Source of the DNA: Sphingorhabdus_B arenilitoris
GTDB lineage: Bacteria > Pseudomonadota > Alphaproteobacteria > Sphingomonadales > Sphingomonadaceae
Direction: 5' to 3'
Length of the DNA stretch: 64,000 nt
NCBI RefSeq assembly: GCF_042651485.1
Contig: NZ_JBHSDH010000005.1
Coordinates: 81,718-145,717, forward strand
Part shown: positions 53,535 through 63,200 of the stretch, piece by piece
Layout of the letters: each line of letters opens with the position of its first letter
Numbering within the stretch: position 1 is the stretch's first letter
Position numbers and translations under genes: made by a program
Notes under the pieces: model-generated
Seen by the model: only the letters and a program-made list of their open reading frames with translations
Databases searched by the model: none
What the model was told of the DNA's origin: nothing

Positions 53535-53856
53535 GGAGGCTTCGCCCTTCCCTATTGACTCTGCTGCCCGCGCTGCTATTGCCCCGTTCGTTCAGTGAAG
53601 CGACGGCTTCATTGAACAACCGTCCGAGACAGCCGGTGATGGGAATATGCCTATCTTAATTTCCAGCCTAGACGGGGAAAGAGATTTTTGCCGTATCTTC
53701 TGATTTCGGCCCGCTAATGCTCCCCCTGTTGGGCGCGCTGGCACAGTCAACATCCCCACGGACAATTAAGCGCGAAAGCGGCATCATGCCGGTTTCGTAA
53801 TTTCGTGTTGGGATGGACCGGCTTTCTGCTTGCCCATTCCGAAAAAGGAGTAATGC
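53535..53856. promoter_or_regulatory. Region upstream of rplJ with hairpin and probable L10 leader
   Basis: 322 bp without a gene. GTTCAGTGAAGC (53590-53601) and GCTTCATTGAAC (53606-53617) form a 12-bp stem (one wobble) with a tetraloop soon after the alcohol dehydrogenase stop, probably its terminator or mRNA end. The rest (about 53660-53856) lies directly before rplJ, where bacteria usually carry the L10 leader bound by the L10-L12 complex. Its fold was not matched to the known model. Confidence 0.4.
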
Positions 53857-54372
53857 ATGAACCGTTCTGAAAAGACCGAAGCGGTTGCAGAGCTGAACGC
53901 AACTTTTAACGAAGCGGCCGCCGTCATTGTCACCCGCAATTTGGGCCTGACAGTGTCGCAATCGACCGAGCTTCGTACTAAAATGCGCGACGCTGGTGCC
54001 GTTTATAAGGTTTCCAAGAACCGCCTTGCCAAAATTGCCCTTGCGGACACGCAATATGCGCCTTTGAGCGATCTGCTCAATGGTCCTGTTGCACTTGCCA
54101 CATCGACGGATCCGGTCGCCGCTGCAAAGATTGCGGTCGAATTCGCCAAAACCAACGACAAACTTGAAATTGTCGGCGGTGCGATGGGTGATACCGTATT
54201 GGACATTGATGGCGTTAAGGCGCTGGCTTCGATGCCGTCACTCGACGAACTGCGCGGCAAGATTGTTGGCCTTATCAATGCGCCAGCAACCAAGATCGCT
54301 CAACTGTCGACTGCACCGGCGGCGAAACTGGCACGGGTATTTGGAGCTTATGCCGCAAAAGAAGCTGCTTAA
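53857..54372 (+). CDS. rplJ: 50S ribosomal protein L10
   Basis: L10 forms the base of the L12 stalk. MNRSEKTEAVAELNATFNEA and the AVYKVSKNRLAKIAL block are typical; the C-terminal helix that binds L12 dimers is present. 171 residues. AAAGGAG lies 7 nt before the ATG. rplL follows after 87 bp. Confidence 0.97.
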   Translation: MNRSEKTEAVAELNATFNEAAAVIVTRNLGLTVSQSTELRTKMRDAGAVYKVSKNRLAKIALADTQYAPLSDLLNGPVALATSTDPVAAAKIAVEFAKTNDKLEIVGGAMGDTVLDIDGVKALASMPSLDELRGKIVGLINAPATKIAQLSTAPAAKLARVFGAYAAKEAA

Positions 54373-54459
54373 AACGGGCAGCATCATATTTATCTGTTAA
54401 CGGGCGCCGAACGCATGTGTCGGGCCGACAAATATTGAAGAAATCGGAGTGTTATTAAT

Positions 54460-54834
54460 ATGGCTGATGTAGCTAAACTTGTAGAAGAACTTTCGAAGCT
54501 GACCGTATTGGAAGCTGCTGATCTTGCAAAAGCATTGGAAGAAGCATGGGGCGTTAGCGCCGCTGCTGCTGTTGCGGTTGCTGGTCCTGCTGCTGGCGGC
54601 GATGCGCCTGCTGCTGAAGAGAAAGACGAATTTGACGTAATCCTGACCGGCGACGGCGGCAACAAGATCCCAGTGATTAAAGAAGTACGTGCAATCACCG
54701 GCTTGGGTCTGACCGAAGCAAAAGCTCTGGTCGAAGGCGCACCAAAGCCATTGAAAGAAGGCGCGAACAAAGCCGAAGCAGAAGAAATCAAAGCGAAGAT
54801 CGAAGCTGCTGGCGGAACCGTCGAGCTGAAATAA
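54460..54834 (+). CDS. rplL: 50S ribosomal protein L7/L12
   Basis: L12 recruits translation factors. MADVAKLVEELSKLTVLEAADLAKALEE is the dimer domain; an Ala-rich hinge and the KIPVIKEVRAITGLGLTEAKALVEGAPK C-terminal domain follow. 124 residues. A terminator follows at once and rpoB does not, unlike the common rplJ-rplL-rpoB-rpoC order. Confidence 0.98.
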   Translation: MADVAKLVEELSKLTVLEAADLAKALEEAWGVSAAAAVAVAGPAAGGDAPAAEEKDEFDVILTGDGGNKIPVIKEVRAITGLGLTEAKALVEGAPKPLKEGANKAEAEEIKAKIEAAGGTVELK

Positions 54835-54859
54835 GCTTTTCCCATTTGGGACAGGTTAG

Positions 54860-54892
54860 AGGGCGGTCCAGCAATGGGCCGCCCTTTTTCTT
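54860..54892 (+). terminator. Intrinsic terminator after rplL
   Basis: AGGGCGGTCCA (54860-54870) pairs with TGGGCCGCCCT (54875-54885), followed by a TTTTTCTTT tract. It ends the rplJ-rplL transcript. Confidence 0.9.
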
Positions 54893-54953
54893 TGCACCGC
54901 TACGCAAAGGCCGCAACAAACATGAGCGAAATTTTGATATCTGATGCATCGGA

Positions 54954-55703
54954 TTATGCTCCATGAGTTGAATGCGAAAAATAATGGCGCCAGCTTGGGC
55001 TTAACCGAGCAGCGCGTGCAGCAGCAAAAAAGAAGCTGCTGCTGATCAATATGGACAGCCATCCGACCAACAGGGAATCAATGATCAATATTCCCCATTT
55101 CAGCATATGTGCATCCGCATGGATCGCGGCGGCAGCCAGCAAATAATGCGGTATCATCAGCGGCATTATCGCAATGAATGTTATGACGATTGTCGCCGGA
55201 ATGTGCCGCCACATTAGCTGGGTCGACTGCACTGGGCCCATTTCAGCATGGCCAAGCGGAGCGGCCACAGCCCAACCGATCAGCAGGCTGGTGAAAATCA
55301 TGCCAAGGACCATGCTGAAGATAGCTGCCGACGCACTACTGGACAAAAGAAACAACTGGGCTGCAGAAATTGCCGTCATCACAAGCAAATAAATGCCAAA
55401 TAACCGTGCAGCAGGCTGTTCAAATTTCGTTACTCTATCGTCAGCTACCTTGGCCGAAATGAAACGCGCCACCCAATAGACGGGAAAGCTGATGGCCAAA
55501 ATCTTGATCATCCCAATGCCCATGCGCAGCGGGTGGTTTTCCACCTGTATCGCCATGTCGGTGCTGTCATACATTCCGATATACATTTCGGCCGCATGCT
55601 GGGCCATTTCGGCGGAAATCGGTACCAGCAAAAGCCACGGGTGCGCCCGCATGAAAGCCGCCGCTTGCTGATAAGATCGGCATATTGCTTGCCAGATTGT
55701 CAT
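54954..55703 (-). CDS. Polytopic membrane protein of unknown function
   Basis: 249 residues with about six hydrophobic helices (for example LLGIYLLVMTAISAAQLFLL-like and FSMVLGMIFTSLLIGWAVAAP). No catalytic motif is visible. Its start overlaps the stop of the XRE regulator gene (ATGA at 55700-55703), so it is translated together with DUF2975 and the regulator. The module suggests a membrane process under local control; I do not recognise a family. Confidence 0.75.
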   Translation of the reverse strand: MTIWQAICRSYQQAAAFMRAHPWLLLVPISAEMAQHAAEMYIGMYDSTDMAIQVENHPLRMGIGMIKILAISFPVYWVARFISAKVADDRVTKFEQPAARLFGIYLLVMTAISAAQLFLLSSSASAAIFSMVLGMIFTSLLIGWAVAAPLGHAEMGPVQSTQLMWRHIPATIVITFIAIMPLMIPHYLLAAAAIHADAHMLKWGILIIDSLLVGWLSILISSSFFFAAARAARLSPSWRHYFSHSTHGA

Positions 55704-55915
55704 TCGCCCTCTCCTTGTTCATACTCCAACAAATCGCCCGGTTGACATTCCAGCGCGCGGCAAATCGCCTCTAATGTCGAAAATCGGACTGCTTTGGCTT
55801 TTCCGGTTTTCAAAATGGACAGGTTGGCAATTGTGATATCCACGCGCTCCGCCAATTCGGTCAGTGTCATGCGGCGTTGATATAATAACTCGTCAAGATT
55901 GACCTTCACCGGCAT
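55700..55915 (-). CDS. XRE-family small helix-turn-helix regulator
   Basis: 71 residues forming one Cro/CI-type HTH (LTELAERVDITIANLSILKTGKAKAVRFSTLEAICRAL). Proteins of this YozG-like kind usually stand beside DUF2975 membrane proteins, as here. It probably binds the palindrome at 56459-56473 and controls its own operon. The start shares one base with the DUF2975 stop (TGATG). Confidence 0.9.
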   Translation of the reverse strand: MPVKVNLDELLYQRRMTLTELAERVDITIANLSILKTGKAKAVRFSTLEAICRALECQPGDLLEYEQGEGE

Positions 55916-56424
55916 CAGATCGTGCCCTCCAGATCATCGCGCATTCGGGCACCATGTTCGAAAATGCGCGCCAAGACAAACATCAACAATGCCGCAAGCC
56001 AGCCGGTTACAGCCGGACTCCATCCAGCATATTCCCCCGACACCTCGCTTAGCCGCATCATCAAAAGACCAGAAAACAGGTCGATTATTTGAATGGCAAG
56101 CAGGGCCCAACCGATGATGCGAAGCCCATGGGCGTTATCGGTAATAAACGGGTCGCCTGTTATCGCAGTTTGGACAATTGCGATAATCGCCTTGAATATC
56201 CGGTGCACGGCATAAGCAGTCGGGATCAACAACAGGGCGAGCATTCGCCAAATCTGCAATATCTCTACCACCTGATCAGCGCTTAATTTTCGTTGCATCA
56301 ACGCAGTCAGTGGATCCCCAAATGCCGGGATAAAAGTAGCCGCCGCGAAGGCCACAAATAGGACCGCGAGTATCCAATTGAGCCAGTTTAGGACCTTCAG
56401 CAAAGTGACTATTCGGTGCAGCAT
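55915..56424 (-). CDS. DUF2975 membrane protein
   Basis: 169 residues with four transmembrane helices, matching the DUF2975 layout (LHRIVTLLKVLNWLNWILAVLFVAF at the start; HGARMRDDLEGTI at the end, where the DLEGTI motif is typical). Function is unknown. The ATG at 56424 has AAGGGA about 7 nt before it; the frame is open further to 56496 but that stretch holds the operator. First gene of a three-gene operon with the regulator and a membrane protein. Confidence 0.85.
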   Translation of the reverse strand: MLHRIVTLLKVLNWLNWILAVLFVAFAAATFIPAFGDPLTALMQRKLSADQVVEILQIWRMLALLLIPTAYAVHRIFKAIIAIVQTAITGDPFITDNAHGLRIIGWALLAIQIIDLFSGLLMMRLSEVSGEYAGWSPAVTGWLAALLMFVLARIFEHGARMRDDLEGTI

Positions 56425-56458
56425 GCAATCATCCCTTATCATAATTCGATATTTTCTA

Positions 56459-56473
56459 TATTGATAATCAATA
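56459..56473. promoter_or_regulatory. Palindromic operator between DUF2975 operon and apt
   Basis: TATTGAT-A-ATCAATA is a perfect 7-1-7 palindrome 35 bp upstream of the DUF2975 start, flanked by two direct AATTCGAT copies (from 56443 and from 56474). It is AT-rich and close to where a promoter should lie. It is the best candidate site for the XRE regulator encoded downstream. Confidence 0.5.
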
Positions 56474-56581
56474 AATTCGATCGGGGTGGCCGTCAAGGTG
56501 TTTTATCGTTTTTCGATATGAAGAGCTGCTGATCCTATATTTCTGCTTGAATATATCCGCCCGTAATGGCCAAGTGAGCCA

Positions 56582-57118
56582 ATGACCGATAACTCCGACC
56601 TTGCCGCTCTCATCCGTGCCATTCCTGATTATCCCAAGCCGGGCATCATATTCCGGGACGTTTCGACGCTGCTGCTTGATGGGCCAGGGTTTCGGGCCAC
56701 CATTGACCGAATGGCCGCGATGGTTCCAGCGGATACCAGCTTGATCGCGGGGATAGAAGCGCGCGGCTTCATTGTTGCGGCGGGGCTGAGCTATGCGCTC
56801 GGGTTGGGCAAGCTGATGCTGCGCAAACCCGGAAAGCTGCCGGGCGAAAAAATCGGCACGGATTACGAACTGGAATATGGCACCGACCGGATCGAAATGC
56901 ATTTGGGTCAGGTGCAACCCGGACAGAAAATCCTGCTGGTGGATGACCTTATTGCCACCGGCGGCACGGCCATGGCTGGAATAGATTTGATCCGGCGTGG
57001 AGGAGGCGTTGTCGACACCGCCCTGTTTATCGTCGACCTTCCCGATTTGGGCGGCGCAGTGAAATTGCGCAGCGCAGGGGTGGAAAGCCGCAGCCTGATT
57101 GCCTTTGGCGGCGAATGA
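56582..57118 (+). CDS. apt: Adenine phosphoribosyltransferase
   Basis: Apt salvages adenine to AMP using PRPP. DYPKPGIIFRDVSTLL at the N-terminus, GIEARGFIVA and the PRPP loop ILLVDDLIATGGTAMAG are diagnostic. 178 residues. It is divergent from the DUF2975 operon and followed by 170 bp of AT-rich DNA before the adhesin gene. Confidence 0.97.
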   Translation: MTDNSDLAALIRAIPDYPKPGIIFRDVSTLLLDGPGFRATIDRMAAMVPADTSLIAGIEARGFIVAAGLSYALGLGKLMLRKPGKLPGEKIGTDYELEYGTDRIEMHLGQVQPGQKILLVDDLIATGGTAMAGIDLIRRGGGVVDTALFIVDLPDLGGAVKLRSAGVESRSLIAFGGE

Positions 57119-57289
57119 TACATCAAGTCAAATTGAATACATATCCGAAATGGACTGAATTATAGTTCAATATAGATGAATATTAAATTCAATATGGACA
57201 AGTTGCAAGATTCACATTAATCTTTGTTTACTATTTATCCTTCAGGAAGATCGCACATTTTTCAGCGACCTTTACAGAGGGAATACATA

Positions 57290-60200
57290 ATGACGATGAA
57301 TTTTTCTGGCAACTATATTCAATTTGCCCTTTCACCCGAAGACCAAGCCAATGCCGATCGTTTAGCCGAAGAGAGCATTGTTCAGCGTTTTCATGATAAT
57401 ATACATCGTCATCGCCAACATTATGCCGCGTTTCTAGGCGGCGACGGGCATAGCAACGCGAAACTTGGCTGGACCACAAGGCGGCGGATCATGGCCGCGC
57501 TGCGCATATCCACTTTGACCTTGGGCGTGGGCCAAAAGGCAAAAATTGGACGTCTGGGCGCAGGCACCGCATCGACCATTGGCGCGGTCCTCTTCGGCTT
57601 TTCCTCGCCTGTTATGGCGCAGGCCACCAACCTTGGCTCTGGCTCTTCCGCTACCGGAGCCGACGCCACAGCCATTGGCGCTAATGTGAATGTCAGCGGC
57701 ATCAATGCTACCGCGATCGGTAATCAGGTGACCGTCAGCGGCAACCAGACCTTCGCTGTGGCCAGCGCCGGAGGCTTTTCCACAGTCAGCTCCAGCAATG
57801 CGGTTGTCATCAATCCAGGCGGAACTCCGCAAAATGTCACCGCCAATGAAATTGTTGTCGTTGGATCCGACGCGGTCGCCAACGCCAATGGTGCGCTGGC
57901 CATCGGGCGGCAGGCAACGGTCAATACCGGCGCATTGGGCGCAATGGCCATTGGCTTTCAGGCCAGCGTTGGCACAGGCGCGGTTGACGCCATCGCTTTG
58001 GGCACAAGTGCAAATGCGACCGGCGTGACAGCAACAGCCGTCGGCAACCGCTCTGTCGCCAGCGCGCTGAACAGCACATCGCTCGGCAGCTTGGCGCAGG
58101 CCACCGCAACCAGCGCCACCGCGCTTGGCAATGGCGGCACCAATGCAGCAACGGCCACGCGCGCGACAGCGGCTGGCGCGACAGCCATTGGCGGCAATGC
58201 CACCAGCGGCGCGCAAGCAACGCAGACCGACGCGATTGCCATTGGCGGGCAATCACGCTCCAGCAGCACAGCGGGCATCGCGATTGGCCTGAACGCTGCA
58301 TCGACCGGCGCGACAAATGCGATTGCCATTGGCGGCAACACCGCGGCATCGGCCGACAACACCATCGCCATTGGTCAGCGCGCGGCCGCCAGCGTCGGTT
58401 CGGGCGCAACCGCCATTGGTTCGGGCGGCAGCACCGCCGCGACCGCAACGCTGGCTTCGGCCGCTGGCGCTACCGCGCTGGGCGGTAACTTCAACCAGGG
58501 CGCGCAAGCAACGGGGCAGGATTCGCTCGCCATTTCCGGCCAATCGCGCGCAACCGGGCAAGCCGCAATTGCGGTGGGCCAAGGCGCGGTGTCCACAGCC
58601 AATAACGCCACCGTTATCGGTCAGTTTAGCTCCAGCTCGCAAAGCGGATCGGTCGCTTTGGGGCAGAATGTCGTGTTGAACGGCGCCGCCGGCACTGGCG
58701 GCATCGGCATTGGCCAAAGCGTTGCGGTATCGAACAATGATGCGATTGCCATCGGCACCAACTCTGTTGGCGGCACAACCACAGCGTCCGGCAACGGCGC
58801 GATTGCCATTGGCCGCACCGCGGCGTCCACCGGCGCCACCAACTCGATTGCGCTGGGCACATTGTCAACCTCCGCTTCGACCAACGCGATTGCTTTGGGC
58901 ACAAGTGCAACCGCATCCTCGGCCAACTCGGTCGCCATCGGCGTTCGCACCACGGCCACCACGGGCAGCAATGCAACGGCGGTTGGCGCGGGCGGCACAA
59001 CGGCGGCAAATGCGACGCGCGCAACCGGCGCAGGCGCGACTGCGCTGGGCGGCAATGCAACCGGCGGCGCGGCCGCAACGGGTGGGGATTCCATCGCTGT
59101 TGGCGGTCAATCGGTGGCCAGTTCGGCGTCCACTATCGCCATTGGGCGGGGGGCAAGCGCAACCAATACAAACGCAATTGTCATCGGCGAAGGCTCATTT
59201 TCAAACGGGCTAAATGCCGTGGCCATTGGGTCAGGCGCGGGCAGCAATGCTGAGGCCAGCGTTACAATCGGCCGCGCCGCCAATAGCAGCGGGGCTTATG
59301 GCGTTTCCATTGGCAATGCGTCCAATGCTTCCCAATTTGGCGTCGCCATCGGCTTGAACGCCAGCGCGGCAGTGAATGGCGCAGCCTATGGCACCAACGC
59401 AGAAGCCATCACCAATGCGGTGGCGGTTGGCCGAGAGTCCAGCGCCATCGGGATATCGTCCACTGCGGTGGGAATTTTCTCTCAAGCAACTGCTAGTAAT
59501 GGCACTGCTATTGGCGCGGGTGCCATGACAGATGTCGATGATGGCACTGCGCTTGGCGCCAACGCCAGAGCAACGGGCCTCGGTGCTGTTGCCGTTGGTA
59601 CATTGGCGACAGGACAAGGAGAATATAGCCTTGCAATCGGCAATAGTGCATTGGCGAGCGGTGATGGTGCTTTTGCGGCTGGCGCTTCAGCGAATGCTGA
59701 TACAAATGGCGTAGCTCTGGGCATTCGTGCTGGAGCGGGCACAGAATCGATTGCCATCGGCAGGGATACTAGCTCCGCCTTTAATTCAGTGACAATCGGC
59801 AGCGAGGCCTTCACGGGATCCAGCGATTCAGTTGCCGTGGGTAATCAAGCTCGCGTATTCGGTGCCAATGGCATTGCCATCGGTTCCGGTGTGGTTGCCA
59901 ACAGTGCAAACAGCGTTGCCATTGGTTCGGGCGGCACGACGACAATTTCTGGCCGTGCAGTCGCTATTGGTGACGGGCAGGTGGCAGACGGCAATGGCGC
60001 GGTGGCGATTGGTGACCCCAACAATGCTGTTGGCACCGGCGCGGTTGCCGTCGGCGCAAACAATAACGCCTCGGGTAACGGCGCATTGGCGCTAGGCAAC
60101 AACAACCAAGCGTTTGGCGATGGGGCGATTGCGCTCGGTAACAGTGCAAATGCTGCTCAAGCAGGCAATATCGCACTGGGCAACAATGCCGCTGCGGCGG

Positions 60201-63200
60201 GCACTTCTAGCATTGCCATCGGCACCAATGCCGATGCGCAAGACAATAACAGCGTCGCCATTGGCCGCAATTCAGCAGCCTTGGCAGCAAGAGCTACTGC
60301 CCTTGGTGCGGATGCTTCGGCAACTGACGCTAACTCAACGGCATTTGGCTCCAATGCTTCCGCTTCATCAACTGGCACGGCCGCTGGCGCTTCCTCCAAC
60401 GCCACCGCATCAAACAGCGTCAGCATAGGCTATAACTCAGAAGCCCTTGCCGCCGGTGCAACCGTTCTTGGTGCCGCCACATATGCCGATGCAGTCAATG
60501 CCACGGCATTGGGCAATGGCGCTGAAGCAACCGTGACAGGCAGCGTGGCATTGGGCGCAGGCTCCGTAACCGAATTGCCCCACACCGGCGTGCTCGCACT
60601 GAACGGCGGCACGGCGGCGGCTCCCGCGCCCACATCCGTGGTCTCGGTCGGCAGTGCTGGCAATGAAAGGCAAATCCAGAATGTCGGCGCGGGCGTGCTC
60701 TCGGCGACATCGACCGACGCCGTCAACGGATCGCAACTGTTCACCTTGGCAACGGCAGCCAATAATCTGGGCGACAGCTTGGAGACAGTGACCGGCGGCG
60801 GCCTTGCCATCAACTCCGATGGCACGATTGCAACTGCGCCCACCATTAACGCAGCAGGCGCGACCTTCAGTAACACCACGGCAGCAATTGAGGCGCTGAA
60901 CGGCGCCAACACCAATGCCAGCAATGGCCTTGCAATCGCGCTTGGCGGCGGCGCAAGCGTTGCGGCAAACGGCACATTGACTGCCCCCACTTACACCATT
61001 GCGGGCAGCACTTATAACGATGTCGGCTCGGCGCTTACGGCGTTGAACAGTTCGGTTGCTTCCGGCACGCAATATTTCAATGCTAACTCGGCACTGGCCG
61101 CCAGCGTTGCAAGCGGCACAAACAGCGTCGCCATTGGTCCTGAAAGCGTGGCAGCCGGCGTCGACTCTCTTGCCGCAGGGCGGGACAGCAGCGCAGCGGG
61201 CGCAAGCTCTGTTGCGCTGGGCAGCCGAGCCACTGCCGTCACTGGGGCTGACAATTCCATTGCAATCGGTTCAGCGGCCCTTGCAGGCGGGGTTGATTCA
61301 TTCGCAGCCGGCCGGTCATCATTCGCAAGTGGGGAAAATAGCATTGCCATCGGCAGAAACTCTTTTGCGACTGACACTAATTCCAATGCGCTGGGCAATT
61401 TCGCCCGTGCAACCAGCCAAGGCACTTTGGCTTTGGGCGCATCGGCCGTTGCCGATGGCACCAACGATATAGCAATCGGCACCAATGCCAATATATTCGC
61501 CGGCGATGGCGTGGCTATTGGCTACATGGCGAGTGTATCCGGCTTAGGAAGCACTGCGCTCGGCTCTTTTGCGCAAGTGTCATCAACGTTCGCCACAGCG
61601 CTTGGATCTGAGTCAACAGCTGCGGGCGGTGATAGTGTTGCGATTGGTTATCGAGCCAATGCCGTAAATTTCGATGATGTTGCTTTGGGCAGTGAATCTG
61701 TGACGGCATTTGCCAATGGCGGTCCGTTCACCCTGAATGGCGGAAGTGTTGCAGGCACATCGGCATATGCGGTCGTCTCGGTTGGTTCGGGCACGATCAA
61801 GCGGCAAATCCAAAATGTCGCAGCGGGTGAAGTCTCAGCCGCTTCCACTGACGCCGTCAATGGTTCGCAATTGTATACCGTGGCAACGGCGGCCAATAAT
61901 CTGGGCGATAGCTTGGAAACGGTCACGGGCGGCGGCCTGGTCATCAACCCCAATGGCACGATTGCATCCGCGCCAAGCATCACTGCTGCGGGGTCCATCT
62001 TCGGCAATGTGACTGCGGCCATTCAGGCGCTGAACATTGCCAACACCACCGCCAACAATGGCATTGCAACCGTTCTTGGCGGCGGCGCATCTGTGGCGGT
62101 CGATGGCACCGTCACTGCGCCAACCTACACAATTGGCGGCGCCAATTATTCGAACATTGGCGCGGCATTCAGCGCATTGACAGTCAACACCACGCAAGCT
62201 GTGGCGGAGGCGACAAGATACCGCAACGTCAATTCCACCGCCAATGACTCGCAAGCGAATGGCGTCGACAGCATTGCCTTTGGCCCCACGGTCATTGCCA
62301 ATGGCGACAACAGCGTTGCTATCGGCTCAAATGGCACCACCACCACGGGCCGCTCGGTTGCCATTGGTGATGGTCAGGTCGCAAACGGCGATGGCGCAGT
62401 TGCAATTGGTGACCCCAACACAGCCACGGGCACCGGCGCAGTCGCGGTGGGCGCGGACAATACAGCAACCGGCAATGGCGCGGTAGCGATCGGTAATGCC
62501 AACACCGCAATTGGTGTCGGCTCCATAGCGCTGGGTGACAATTCGGATGCAACAGGTGTTAACAGTATTGCCCAGGGATCGGGTGCAATTGCAAATGCCG
62601 AAAACACAATCGCCATCGGCCTGAACGCGCAAGCAGGGCTGGAAAATGCAGTAGCGATTGGGAATGGCGCCTCTGCCTCTGGCGCGGAAAGCACTGCTTT
62701 GGGCATCGACACCGATGCAAGCGGTGAAAATGCGCTGGCCGCCGGTAACAATGCGCAAGCGAGCGCCAATGATACAACGGCTCTTGGCACCTCCGCGCTT
62801 GCCAATCAGCAGAATGCGACGGCTGTCGGCAATGGCGCACAAGCGACAGGTGTGAATGCAACGGCTCTAGGGCCAGTTGCAACAGCTAGCGCAGATCAAG
62901 CGGTGGCCATCGGTGTCGGTTCTAATGCCTCCGCTGGACAAGCTATTGCTATCGGTAACAATGCGGTTGCATCCGGCATTAACAGCATAGCTATGGGTGT
63001 TGGCGCACGGGCCGACCAGTTTGCCGGTCTTGCCCTTGGAAATGGGGCCATTGCGGCCAATGCCAATGATGTTGCCTTGGGCGGCGGATCGATAACTTTA
63101 GCTCCGAACACAGGTGCGTTTACGCTGAACGGCGGAACGGCGGCTGGAACAGGGCCAACATCGGTGGTGTCCGTGGGCGCACCTGGATCGCCGCGTCAGA

